This document shows positions 10,433 to 21,359 of a DNA stretch of 50,316 nt, one piece after another (within the stretch, counting starts at the first letter, position 1; the number at the start of each line of letters is the position of its first letter). The stretch is taken from contig JSYX01000228.1 of NCBI GenBank assembly GCA_000787465.1, positions 1 through 50,316 of the forward strand, written 5' to 3'. Made by a program: the position numbers and the translations under genes. The notes under the pieces were generated by a model. The model ran no database searches. It was not told the origin of the DNA and saw only the letters and a list, made by a program, of their open reading frames with translations. Source of the DNA: Thermomucor indicae-seudaticae (Eukaryota; Mucoromycota; Mucoromycetes; Mucorales; Lichtheimiaceae).

Positions 10433-11769
10433 ATGGGAGCGAGTTATTTCTCAAGTGGTGAAGCACGGTTGGTTTTGCCAACGCCAGTGTTTCTCGGGCT
10501 TGCAGCCATTCTTTGCCGCGCGCAATATACGGTTGTAACAACTACTTGCGAGAAATGGCCGACAAGGATCAAGCAATTAATCTCTCTCCCGTTACTAATG
10601 CTCCATCTCATTCTGCCCTTGTGTGTGGCCGGCCGGGATTACGGTAAGCAGGGCGATTTCCTTTAAAAGAGAGACACACAAATCATATTGAATGGTTGCA
10701 TTGTCCAAAAAAGCGTTAAATGTCATTGTCGGCCTCGTCTTCTTTAACGCATTCCTCCGTTACGTCGAAATCATCTTTGTCGGACCGGTGTTGCAGAATC
10801 GACCAGCCCAGATCGACCCTGGTCGGCTCCATGTGGAACTCTGGTCTTGTCTGCGACGGTTTCCAAAGACAGAAAAGGAAAGCAAACAAAAGGTTTGAAC
10901 AATAAAAACAGCGCGGCGCATCACAAACATTGACTGGTTTCTTAGAAACGATGGTATCACCTGGTACCTCCAATGCTAGTTCAAATGTTACTTAGCAACC
11001 TTCTTGGATCGTGGTACGCCACCTTTGATGGCCAGGATGCTTATCGGCTACAACAAGACCGTCCATTTTTATTTTTCGTCTTTTTCGCGTTTGCTGTAGT
11101 GGTCATGACGACCGTGATCAACGCGTCGGGTTACCTGTTGCAGATCATTTATAGCCTCTGCTATTTAGAAGGATGGTATGATCCAGGTGAGCCAATGATC
11201 TTTTTCGTGGATGATCGTTTGTTGATAGAAAGATGACAGACGAATGGCGCTTATTGATGGAATATCCGATGTTTGCATCAAGTATGGATGATCTCTGGAG
11301 TCACCGATGGCATCAGTTAATGAAACCGATTTGGCTCGCGATACCCTTTCGACCTGTTCGCATGTTACTTGCAGGATTTTCCGACGATCTAGCCCGGATC
11401 ATGGCGACCCTGTCCGTCTTTTTCGTGTCGGGTTTAATGCATGAATATCTCGTTCTCTGCGGAGCAGGATGGTCAGCCTATCGTCGGTTGTTTATGGGCC
11501 AGCAATGCGCATTCTTTATGAGCCACGGTCTCTGCGTTGTGTTTGAAAAATGGATTCAACAACGCTATCGGCGTCGTATTGACGGCTCGTTACTAGGCTA
11601 CGTCTGGGTTATCGGATTCTCGTTTTACACGTTTCCTTGGTTCCTAAATGGGTTTGCCTACTGGAATCTCTGGCACATCATTCCGTACAATGCCCTTACA
11701 CCCTATCTTATGGAAAACTTTTGGCGGAAATACCCTGCACTAAAACCATTCTGCGGAAGCTTACTGTAG
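10433..11769 (+). CDS. Wax-synthase-like MBOAT O-acyltransferase
   Basis: Exons: 10433-10643, 10714-10892, 10946-11186, 11240-11769; 386 aa. Very hydrophobic, with about eight predicted membrane segments. It carries the MBOAT_2/wax-synthase signatures SMDDLWSHRWHQ and FFVSGLMHEYL, the latter holding the catalytic His, and a C-terminal hydrophobic pair. Family members in the ER move an acyl chain from acyl-CoA to an alcohol (wax esters, sterol or secondary-metabolite esters); the substrate here cannot be read from sequence. The last intron ends at GACAG (11239), the only acceptor that keeps frame into DEWRLLMEY. The start is uncertain: an acceptor-like CTGTTCAG stands just before the ATG (10420-10423), so a further 5' exon is possible, although only 77 bp separate it from the DDHD gene. 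Confidence 0.8.
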
Positions 11770-11914
11770 AGTTGCTTCTATTACGTTGTCTTGCTTTTTT
11801 TAGAGGAGTACTATGTATAAAGAAAAACTAGAGATGAAAAACCTTGAAGTGGTATATACATGGTATATTCTTTTTGGTGTATATGTATATATAATATGTG
11901 CATATACTCTACGA
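11770..11914. other. Convergent, AT-rich 3' gap
   Basis: 145 bp between two convergent genes, rich in TATA repeats (11,850-11,905). The two 3' UTRs probably overlap here. Confidence 0.5.
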
Positions 11915-14828
11915 TCAGAGTAGTCGCACGGTCCTGTACGTGCTGGACCCGCCGACAATGTCGCCGGGCTCATTCTGCAATCCACCCACAAAGGGACCCA
12001 TCAGCTCGTCGGAATCATTCCGATGCATCGAACGTGGATCAATGCATATCGATGCCGGTCGTCTGTTTGTATCTTTTATGCAGATGTCAATGACTTCAGG
12101 TGGATTATTTAATTTCTTTTTGCACAGGGAAGATGTCGAACTTAGTGATCGAGCCAGCTTTCTAGTATCCACTCGGTTATTATCCAATCCGTCGGTAGTG
12201 TCATTGGGTATCGGTGATGATGATGATGTTGGCGACGAAGGGGAAGACATATCGCGTGCAAAGTTGGGTAACGGGCTGGAATTGGATATGGCGGGAAATG
12301 TGGCGGATACAAGAGGACGCGATTGACTGATGTTGGTCGTCGCCTTTGGAGCCGCAAATGATGAAGGATGCTTAGTAGTTGGTGTCGACGGGACGATATT
12401 CGCATACAATTGATGAGGTTTGCCATGCATCATCCAGTCGTTTGTAATATCGAGGCTTCGTCTGTTGGGCTCTCGAGGACTGGGTAGCACAATAGGTGGA
12501 CGCACCACAACACTAGGCGTTAACGAGTTGCGCCGACTCGACTTGTCTTCCGAGCACCCATCATCCACGTCTACGGCTGCTGCCAGTCCCTGCAAGTCAG
12601 CACTGTGTGATTTTCGGTGTCGCAATCTCGGAGTAGGCGTCAGATAAGCATGCTGCTGCATCTTTATTGAGCCTGGTATACCGCTTATCGGCTGGGAAGA
12701 CATGGAGATCGAACGGTAATGGTGAACAGGCGTAACTGGTGCCGAATTCGCCTGCGCTGAGGTCACTGGAGGACCAAAGGAAGTCGAACGTGTACGATCA
12801 CGGTCCAGCTTTGGCGATAATGCAGCAGAAGATGTCGAGGTGGTCGATAGCGTGGACGTAGCCGATGTGACATCATACAGGGAAAGAGGATCGCCTTTTA
12901 GAAAGTCCATGGCAGCTTTTAAAGTAATAAGTGCAAAGCTAGATGCAGACCCATAAGTCGTTTCTTTTGAAGCAAAAGTAGAACCCTGATAGGGACCAAC
13001 CTATGCTCAGGTCTCAGCACCCGGGATAAGCGAAATTTCTCCATGTAGAAGACAAGACTTGAGATACGGGAAATGCCGCTATGCACCAGTGTGTACGCCA
13101 ACAGGGGTATCATCTCGTCGGTCGTGACAGGTGAATCTTTAATGGTCTCTTTAGATCCAAAGCGACGGAGATATATAAGTCGTTAAAACTTACCATCATC
13201 CGTCGTCCCCATTGCATTTTCTCGGATATACTTTGTAACCGCTTCAGAAATGAGGTTCAAAGTCTTTTGGACGCATGCTAGCTTTTCCAGAGGGGTGAAT
13301 GCTGGGTATTCTGTGGTGGTGGTGGTTGTCGGAATAGAGCTCGAAGGCTCCTCATCGTCAAAGGCTGAGATTGGAGGCTCGGCATCAGAATCCACTCGCC
13401 GTAAGCAGCTAATGGCAGCCTCGAAGCATTCAAGTGGCATCGAAGCCATGGGATGGCTTACTGCATAACGATCCAGAGTTATTGTCTCCTTAGAATATGC
13501 TCGGCATATCTTATCCAAAAAGTCGTCATGTCCGAACCCTATGGCTTTCAGTGATTGAACCCAAATTTTGTCATGCACGAATCCCATGACCACGCTGATG
13601 ACTACCTGTAAGTCTCTATTCTAACGATGCAAGGGAAAGGGGAGTACTTACTTCTCCACGAGCTCCAAGAAATGGTCGCGTTCAGATTGTGCGCGGCAAG
13701 CATCTTGGAGTAGCTTATTTCTTTGCAGAATTCCCTAAATGTTGCACAAGAGTTAAATTGAATGCAGCGACACAACGATTCTCATGAATACCTTGCAAGT
13801 CTTGTCGTACATGTGCTGGATCTTTTCCACGGTATGTGAATTGAATCCTCGTATATACACGTACGTATTCACAAATTTCTGAGCTGCTAACTGTAGCTCA
13901 TGTAACGGCTCGGCATTCTGGGGGAACCTTCTAAGAAAATCCAAGTCTCTGTGCAATGCCATCAGACGGCTGTCCTCTCGTATTAATGCCATGAAAAGAC
14001 TCACTCCTTAACACTGCGCGTAGTTGGGATCGACATTGTGATATTACGGGGATGCTGCGGCTAGCAAGCATTTAATTTCCTTCCTTCCTTCTGGTGGAAA
14101 AAAGAAATAGAGCTTACCACTGGTTCTCCTTCCAGAGGGCGGTCTATCATGAACACTTTAATCTTCTTGGTTGCGATATAAACGCACTCTTCTGCTAATA
14201 CGTTCACCGTTCGGCGTTCCTTGAAACCTAGCATTCATGATCAACAGTTGCCACTGCCAGCAAAAGGCATTCTTAGCTTGCTTACCATAGCCGGTACTGA
14301 TCGTGGGGAGTTCAATATAAATGACTTTACCATTTGCTGCTTGGCAATGGTTTAGATAGTAAGGTGATCGGGTATACAAGTGGGTTTCTAGAGCAGAACA
14401 TTTGGGTGTAAGAATAGCAAGCAGGAAAAATGGCTCGATAACATACTGATAAAGTCTTTTGTGAGTACGAGACCCTCCAGGGACTTAGAATGAGGGATAC
14501 AGACGACGGTTGAATTTGAAAAGTTCATATTATAGTGTGAACGGATATATTGATAGAAACAGTTATCTTCAAGTTCTTCAGGTTCCAGGACTGCGGGACG
14601 TGAGCGCGAAGAAGAGGAGGATGTCGGTGACGGTTCGGGAGATGCTGATACTCTCGCGATGGATTCAAGTTTGGAATATGTTGTTTGCTCCTTGGTGTCT
14701 GCGCTGTTACTACTACTACGACTGTAGGTTATAGCATTGGAAGATGGCCTGTTGGTATTTGACGCTGCTTGTTGTTGTTCCCGTTTTCGCCTGACATTAT
14801 TTCTGAAAATTGAAAATGGATTCGACAT
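11915..14828 (-). CDS. VPS9-domain Rab5-type GEF, VARP/Vrl1-like, without ankyrin repeats
   Basis: Exons (minus): 14447-14828, 14286-14387, 14118-14227, 14048-14060, 13792-14006, 13652-13734, 13194-13615, 13021-13136, 11915-12985; 837 aa. The N-terminal third has a Ser-rich start, then VVCIPHSKSLEG, NGKVIYIELP, GFKERRTVNVLAEE and FMIDRPLEG, which recall the N-terminal domain of the endosomal VARP/Vrl1 family. The VPS9 catalytic domain spans residues ~330-500: HDKIWVQSLKAIGFG, PLEKLACVQKTL, DEMIPLLAYTLVHSG and SSFALITLKAAMDFL. VPS9 domains load GTP onto Rab5-family GTPases on endosomes. The last ~330 residues are low-complexity Ser/Thr/Pro-rich; no ankyrin repeats follow, unlike animal VARP. 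Exon 4 is a 13-nt microexon, and the last intron (12986-13020) is only 35 nt but restores the VPS9 frame exactly. Confidence 0.85.
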
Positions 14829-15099
14829 GCGCAAAAAGTTGGGGAAAGAGAGAAAGAGAGAAAGAGCGGTTCAGGGGCTCAGCTGGGAAAAGAAGTCCAC
14901 TACGTCCGACCGACTGATCCGCTCCTAGCACAAGCGCTCCCCCCAAAAAAAAACTCGATTGTTTTCAAGCTGCATGGTATTTACAACAGATCTTCCAATC
15001 AAAAACGGCGACACCTTAATGAACTGTTTGGATCTCACTGCCATTTTTATGATTTTGACGTTGATAACAAAACTGACAAGATTTTCATTTTGACGTATT
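14829..15099. other. Gap upstream of the VPS9 gene
   Basis: About 270 bp, purine-rich near 14,840-14,880. It holds the promoter side of the VPS9 gene and possibly the lost 3' end of the Fanzor relic; I see no homology to the first Fanzor copy's zinc-ribbon segment. Confidence 0.4.
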
Positions 15100-16035
15100 C
15101 GCTCACAACTTGCTTTTCCTGACTTTTTGAAAAGCTTTCTTGATAATTGCCTTTGCTAGACGACTCTCCACAGATGACTGGTTCTCTGTTGCTGTTGGCG
15201 CAGCAGCACCGTCAAGATCAACAGTGTACCTAGCTGCGCGTTCGGGTACGCAAACCAAGTACAAGATCCGCAGCCTTATCTACCTCAGCGCGTGTTGACA
15301 GTTCGGTACCCCACAACTTTGTTGCAGAGTCATTTTTGGGTACAACTTGATGTCTTCTTCACCAGGCTTGATTTGCCCAAACTCGGCCATAGGCTTTGAG
15401 ATCAGCTGTTTTCGACCCATTGGAACGATGCAGCTTCCATTTTCAAAGTAGCTGGATTAAACAGCTTCCAGCCATGCACTATTCCTCTTCTGCTACGCAT
15501 GTCCGTAGTTGTCTGAACCACCTCCTTGGGGCAGATGTCCAGATCCGGAGGGGACAGCATTTCTTATTCCTAGGCACCGGAGCAGATCGATTTCACTGGG
15601 AGGGGACAGCCACACAGGGTTTCCAGATAGCGTCTCTCAGTATTAGCCATATCGAATATGTAGCTCTTGTTTGATAGGACTGTCCGTGCCATCCACGAAT
15701 ATTTTGAAATCGTCAATACGAAATAGCCAGCAAAAAGTGTTGGCTTTTCGGCCAGTCTTTCGGCGCCGCATGGCTAGTCAGTGCCGCCTGTGTTAGGCGT
15801 AGACGTGTGCTCTTTTGTGATTGTATATTCTCTCTTGATGAAACTTCTAATCTACTTGGCTGCTTTGTATGAATCCTTTTTGCATTAGCCGACTTGTTAG
15901 CGTCATCCGTTATTCACTGGAGCAGCCTATCAGCCGCAGGCCGGCCATCTGGCGCAGCAGCTTTGGCGGCCAATCTTTCAATGTAGCGTGGAATAAATGC
16001 TGGAAGCAACCTTTTCGGAAATTGGTTATGGACTA
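15100..16035 (-). pseudogene. Decayed, internally deleted second Fanzor copy
   Basis: Reading the minus strand, 16035-15490 follows the first Fanzor copy from about 3590 to 4210. The text then jumps and 15485-15100 follows 4860 to about 5290. The ~650-bp section 4210-4860, which includes the RuvC-I aspartate and two introns, is missing. Similarity stops near the NEYGTS position, so the zinc ribbon and RuvC-III are also absent. Stops and frame changes break what remains (for example the segment matching DKAADLVLGL is preceded by stops). No XPG-like part is present. It is a dead copy, useful as a comparison for the first one. Confidence 0.85.
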
Positions 16036-16450
16036 GACAAAGTCTCTAGTCATGGTACACTGTTGTGCACATCATGTTGCAGCAACAGTTATCACGATGG
16101 CATTGGCACACATAGCTACCTCAACGATGTATGGACTAACACGTAACAATGCCGCAAAAGCTTCTATGGGTCCCAAACCAATAGACGGTGAACCAATTAT
16201 CTTTTCTACAAAAGCGTAGCCACATTTCAGACATAGACTGAAGGTTAATTCGTAGCTGAATATTCGGTTTCAGTAACGAATCTGCGAATTCTACCTGTCG
16301 GCGCCAAAAGTGGGTGGTTCTCCAGGGAAATTCAAAGTCCTACCTTCCAGCAGGTTCTCCAGAGCAACCTATTCAAGGTCGGCGGGTCTCCAGGTGTGCC
16401 CTTTCTTCTTCTTCATTACTACTGCATAAATCTAGTTTTGCACTCGCGCC
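16036..16450. other. Gap before the CHORD gene
   Basis: About 415 bp. No similarity to the first Fanzor copy beyond 16035 was seen. The right part must contain the CHORD gene promoter. Confidence 0.45.
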
Positions 16451-16639
16451 ATGCCAAAGTGTACTCGCAAAGGCTGCAACAAGGAATTTGACGAGAACGA
16501 CAATCAGGACAACTGTAAGCATCGCGATCAAACAAAAACGATCTTGCAGATCAACTGAATATAAAGTCTGATAGCTTGTCAGTTCCACTCTGGTGCACCT
16601 GTTTTCCATGAAGGTAAATAGAATATTCCATCTCTCTCT

Positions 16640-16675
<36 letters not shown>

Positions 16676-17833
16676 AATCGGGAACGTGGCGCCATAACGT
16701 CCCTTTCTGTATATAGGTTTAAAGGGATGGTCTTGCTGTGAAAAGCGGGTCACCGACTTTGACGAATTTTTGGCTATTCCTGGATGCACCTTTGGTCGTC
16801 ACACTACTGAGAAGCCTGAAGAGCCGGCAACTACTAGCCAGTCCCAGAAAACTACTACTGACGGTCCCACACAGGTGACAAAGGACGGTGTGGAGGTCTA
16901 CGGCAGCAAAGCGGTGGAACAGCAGACGCCTGTTGCACAGCCAACCAAAGAGCCGGAAGTAGTGGAGACAAAGCAGGAAGAAGAGGAGGAGGACGATGAG
17001 AGTGTGCCTGTCCAACCAGGAACGATTTGTAAACGGAGGGGTTGTGGCGTGGCATACAAGGACGATGCGACCTCCCGCGGCGATGGTCCTGAGGCTAAAT
17101 GCACGTATCATCCCGGAGCACCGGTGTTTCACGAAGGTTCAAAAGGTTGGAGCTGCTGCAAGCGTCGCGTGCTTGAGTTTGATGAATTTCTTAAAATTGC
17201 TGGTTGCAAGGAGGGAAAGCACCTCTTTGTTGGCCGTCAGAAAGAGGCAAGTGTTGGATAAAATGGGTGTGAAAAAAAAATGAAAAGGGAAGGCTGATGG
17301 CAAAACGAACAGGGTGCTGCTGCCCAAGAAGAACTCGTCGACTGCCGAACCGATTGGTACCAGACCCAAACACATGTCATTCTTAGTATTTTTGCTAAGG
17401 ATAAGCTGGATACCAAAGTAACGTTTGAGAGCCGGTCAATTAACGTTGATATCAAGATGAAGAACAATAAGCGTTACGTGAAGACCATTCCTCTCTTCCA
17501 CGTAAGTAGAGCAAAAAATCTTAGAAATGGGGTACTCACAATGACCTCTTCGAATATTAGTTAATCGAACCCGAGAATTCAAAGTACACGCCGTTGACAA
17601 CAAAGGTTGAGATTAGCTTAAAGAAGACTAGCGGAGTGTCGTGGGCAGCACTGGAACCTACGTCAGAGGTTAAGACCTGGACGACCTTTGGAGTTACCGG
17701 TGGAGGCGGTAGCGTGGGTGCTAAAGAAGTATGTGCACACAATGGATGAACCAAAGGGATGATAACTCACGAGACTCATTTTCAATTTCAGATGCAATAC
17801 AACAGCGACTCGCCATTGCATTTGACAAACTAA
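16451..17833 (+). CDS. CHORDC1: CHORD- and CS-domain HSP90 co-chaperone
   Basis: Exons: 16451-16514, 16575-16613, 16717-17246, 17313-17501, 17561-17728, 17792-17833; 343 aa. It has two zinc-binding CHORD domains (residues ~3-65 and ~145-205), each with C-x4-C, GAPVFHEG, KGWSCC and the FDEF/GC-x-H finish. A CS domain follows (~230-320: DWYQTQTHVILSIFAKD, KMKNNKRYVKTIPLFH, WTTFG). Architecture matches animal CHORDC1/morgana and plant RAR1 plus an SGT1-type CS domain; these bind HSP90. A Glu-rich, low-complexity linker separates the CHORDs. Intron 3 uses a GC donor (AAAGAG|GCAAGTG, 17247), the only choice that keeps frame. Intron 2 contains a TC/TG microsatellite. The gene is convergent with the ankyrin gene. 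Confidence 0.95.
16630..16673 (+). repeat. (TC)n(TG)n microsatellite inside CHORD intron 2
   Basis: About six TC units followed by about sixteen TG units, within the 103-nt intron 16614-16716. Length is likely to vary between strains. Confidence 0.95.
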
Positions 17834-18138
17834 ACTCGTAGATGCATAAAGCAGTAATTGCCAACTTTGTAATTATAACATTTTTCTTTGAAAGAAAAAG
17901 AGTTTGAACCAACCTTCATCTTATGAGACAAGTTCAGATCCACTGTGAGGCAAAACACAGATAAAGAATCATTCCAATGCAGGAACCATTTGCCCCGAGC
18001 GTCTATATAGGGCCGTACTAGGCGTCTTCTTAGAGACATTTACGCTATAGGCAACTTGAATAAGCAAATGACAGCAAGTCTTACTGTGAATCGTTATTCG
18101 TCGTGAACTTAAAATGAGAGTCCTGCTCTCTTGTTCGT
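17834..18138. other. Convergent 3' gap between CHORD and ankyrin genes
   Basis: 305 bp without coding signals. The ankyrin gene's stop codon TAA is itself part of an AATAAA hexamer on the minus strand (18138-18143). Confidence 0.5.
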
Positions 18139-19359
18139 TTATTGATCATGCCTCTCGGTCGATGGTAAAAGTTCCTCATCATCGCTAAAGGTGTTGATCA
18201 GAGCATCAAAGTCGTTCTCAGCAAGCAGGGGTTCCTCGGATGCTGCTGCTTGCTCTGTCCGTTCATCATCATTGGTGGAAGGATCCGCCGGCTCTAGCTT
18301 GGATAACAAAAACTTTGCCGTTTCCGGGAACCCAGAGCGCATGCTCATTTCTGCTGCCGACTGGATAAAGAAGGACGGTGTGGGTGGAGTCAAGAGCAAA
18401 CGACACATTTCCGTGTAGCCATGATTGGCAGCATACAAAAGTGGGACATTGGCTTGCCCAGTCGACTGGCAAGGATCCGCGCCATGCTGAACGAGATAAG
18501 CAACCATATCGATTTTCCGCTGCTGCACAGCGACCAGTAATGGTGTCTCCTCCATGGCGTTCAGGGCATTGACCTGACAGCCACGCTGTATCAGATTCTG
18601 AACGGCGTCCATGCGGTTCCAAGTAACTGCGTGATGCAACACCGTACCAAACCGCGTTTTGCTATCGACATCCGCCCCGTGCGTCAACAGTCGTCGCATG
18701 GACTCACCGTGGCCTAGTCCAATCGCAACCGCGAGCGGCGACAGTCCTCGCTGGTTACACTTGTTGATATCTAGACCGTTCTGCTTGACGAGTCTGTCGA
18801 TTGCGTCAGGAAAGTTGTTGATAACCGCTAAATGGAGCAGCGTGTTGCCCTGCTCGTCCTCCACGGTTGCGTCCGCTCCGTGCTTGAGAAGGAATTCCAG
18901 GCATGGTAAGGACTGCGAGAACAAGCAATTGCTTAACGGTGTGTGCCCGAGTGTATCCGCAGCATTGACACTAGAGCCATGTTCTACAAGAAGCTCCACT
19001 GCGTCGAACTGACCAGTATTGGCTGCAGCATGGAGAGCAAGCTCGCGATGAGGTCCGTGGACTTGGTTCACGTCGATATCCGGTTGCAAAAGTAGAATGC
19101 GCAGGGCTTCGGTGCTTTCATTTTGCGCTGCCAAGTAAAGCAGGCCGTAGCCTTCGGCATTGGCGATGCTCACATCACCCCGAGAACGTATAAACTGATA
19201 AAGAGCTTTGATGTCGAGTTCCGTCAGCGTTATGCTTTTCCAGATTTCGGCTTCAGCATCTACTCGTAACGGCCTCGAACTGGAGGTTGCACGACGTTTG
19301 GGATTAGGCGATTCATCCTCGTCTTCCAGACTGCGCTTTTCTCCCGAGGACTCTGTCAT
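18139..19359 (-). CDS. Ankyrin-repeat protein, 406 aa, intronless
   Basis: A single uninterrupted frame beginning with an ATG at 19359. Residues 1-30 are acidic/basic and include a possible nuclear signal (NPKRRA). From ~60 to ~330 about nine ankyrin repeats follow, recognisable by GHTPLSNCL, GNTLLHLAV, GLSPLAVAIGLGHGESM, TVLHHAVTWNRMDAV and ETPLLVAVQQRKIDMVAYL. The C-terminal ~70 residues are acidic and probably disordered. Ankyrin arrays bind protein partners; no enzyme domain is attached, so the specific role cannot be read. It is distinct from the giant ankyrin PARP at 31.7-42.2 kb. Confidence 0.88.
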   Translation of the reverse strand: MTESSGEKRSLEDEDESPNPKRRATSSSRPLRVDAEAEIWKSITLTELDIKALYQFIRSRGDVSIANAEGYGLLYLAAQNESTEALRILLLQPDIDVNQVHGPHRELALHAAANTGQFDAVELLVEHGSSVNAADTLGHTPLSNCLFSQSLPCLEFLLKHGADATVEDEQGNTLLHLAVINNFPDAIDRLVKQNGLDINKCNQRGLSPLAVAIGLGHGESMRRLLTHGADVDSKTRFGTVLHHAVTWNRMDAVQNLIQRGCQVNALNAMEETPLLVAVQQRKIDMVAYLVQHGADPCQSTGQANVPLLYAANHGYTEMCRLLLTPPTPSFFIQSAAEMSMRSGFPETAKFLLSKLEPADPSTNDDERTEQAAASEEPLLAENDFDALINTFSDDEELLPSTERHDQ

Positions 19360-19679
19360 GAGACGGCAGGAAAGGTAACACCTTTCGGAGTCGTTTCCAA
19401 ATGGAAATGAGGTCCGTGCGACAGCAAAATTGCCCTTGAGCCTTCATGAAAACTCTACGTGTATGAAACTGGTCGTGCAAAATGGTTTTATTTTTGCGCA
19501 AAAAAGCAAGTATTCAAGGTATTCCTCAGGTTGTTGTTTAAGTTACCAGTATCCTAAAAGCTGCTTCAAGGTCTTGAGGAGAATGTCGCTTACGGTATGC
19601 AAAACTTTTCATTACTTGTATGTAACGCGTTATGGATACAGATATGCAAATGCAAAACATGGATGAGATGACGATGCGC
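19360..19679. other. Gap between ankyrin and DnaJ genes
   Basis: 320 bp holding the ankyrin gene's promoter and the 3' end of the DnaJ gene. A TTTATT (AATAAA on the minus strand) lies near 19,487. Confidence 0.4.
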
Positions 19680-21121
19680 TTAGGTCCGGTTGCCTTTGAT
19701 TTTCACCACCAGCTCGCAGGCTGGCTTGTCTTCTTCCACGTGCTTAAAGACATAACCCAAAATCCTCAGGGCTTCAGCACGCTTATACCGCGTTCGTTTA
19801 TCGACAGTCTTTATAGAGTCTCGATTAATCAACTCCGTTAGACAGCCTCACGCAAGTATGCCATGCCATACCTTATCATTCAGTACCACATCACAGACTT
19901 GCCGCAGCGTAGCTTCTATCTCAAATTTCGATGTCTGCCATAAAGCCTTGTAAACCTTACATACAACTTGGTATTAGTTATTCCCAATACATCATATCTG
20001 GTTACAGAAAAACCACTTACTCGTTCAGTCACTTCTTCTTTCAGCTCCATGATCTTGGATTGATCCATTCCTTGCTCCTCGGCCTTTGCCATAAGTTCAG
20101 CTACAGACTGCATATCCATGGCGCTCTTCACAGTGGACCAAAGTTCTTTCAAGACGTGCCGTTTCTGCTTCATACTATGAAATATGCTAGGCATCTCGCC
20201 GCCCTTGATACCCAAATAACTTTTTGCCTTGCCCGAGTACACTCCGCCAATGGAATGTAGCAATTCAAGGCCATAGCTTTCTGTCTTTAGCTTATCGGCC
20301 TCAAGTTTGATCTGATCTTCAAAGGCCTGTGCCGCTTCTTTATCCCCTTCGCCCTTGACATACAAGTCCAGTTTGTGAGCCAAGTTCTCGGCAAGCTTCT
20401 TTACTCGTTCCTCTTGTTGGCGTTGCATATGTTCCATTTGCTCTTTGCTGATGCCTTGCTTGCTGGCTTTCTTTGGGTCTTCGTTTTCATTTCCTTCTCC
20501 TGCTTCCATGGCCTCACCAAAGAGCTCGCCAATCCTCAGGTCACCAATTATATCTATCGTCTATATGAGTTAGGAGCCCTAGCATAAAACCAAATGATCC
20601 TGTTACTTGCTTCGAAAAGCATCGCCACCAAACATTTGCTGGAAATGCTCCCGAGGATCGGTAAAGCCACCTTCAGGTGCCAAGTCCTTGTCTCTGCCAT
20701 ATTTATTGTAATGGGCTCGCAACTGCGGGTCCATCAAGACTTGGTAGGCCTCTGAAATTTGTTTGAACTAGATAGTAAAGGAACCGTTATATATCCATGT
20801 TACATTTTGTCTTTCAAGTCTGTCTCCCATACCTTTTCCTCGGCATCCTCTGACTTGTTTTTATCTGGATGGTATATCTACAAACATAAAGGATGTTAAG
20901 ACAACCACCTTGCATGCAAAATGGCTTAAGCCGTTCAAAAGCTTACGATGGCAAGTTTGCTAAGATTCTCAAAGTTAGACAGGGACTTTCTCGAGTTTAC
21001 CAATTGAATTAGCTTACCGAAAGGCCTTTTTGATCTGAGCACTGTCGGCATCGACAGGAACTCCTAGCCATTCGTAATAAGTCGTGTCTATCGGCTTCTC
21101 ATCTGTACCGAATGCTGGCAT
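19680..21121 (-). CDS. J-domain co-chaperone with DnaJ-X domain (Caj1/Djp1-like)
   Basis: Exons (minus): 21018-21121, 20947-20959, 20833-20877, 20611-20767, 20021-20553, 19872-19955, 19680-19832; 362 aa. An N-terminal J domain (residues ~13-80) starts DTTYYEWLGV and carries the HPD tripeptide needed to stimulate Hsp70 ATPase in the motif IYHPDKN, then FKQISEAYQVL. A G/F-rich link FQQMFGGDAFRNIIGD leads into the DnaJ-X domain (~190-350: KLAENLAHKLDLYV, SYGLELLHSIGGVY). No zinc-finger region is present, so this is a class C/Caj1-type J protein; relatives act at the cytosol-membrane or peroxisome interface. Exon 2 is only 13 nt, and the intron 20554-20610 uses a GC donor (CGAA|GCAAGT). Confidence 0.93.
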
Positions 21122-21359
21122 GTTTGAATGAGTGCGTGAAAAAAGTGTGAAATAATAATGAGTTTGTGCAACGGAGTTTTCGGCATCACGATACGACAGG
21201 TTCCACCGAGCAGGCAAAAGCGTGCTGCCCCGTTATTGCCAGCGGACTGCGTTCTCGGTGCCAATAAGCAACAGAACCTCTTGAACTAGGTTGCCAGTCA
21301 CTGCCTGGATTGGTGCTTATCGTCGGTCGAGTCCATCTCAGTCTTTTATGGGCATGTTT

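Noticed and set aside
15396..15674. 92-codon plus-strand frame
   Set aside because: It is the antisense of the Fanzor relic.
16373..16789. 138-codon minus-strand frame
   Set aside because: It crosses the TG microsatellite (giving a His-Thr run) and is antisense to CHORD exons.
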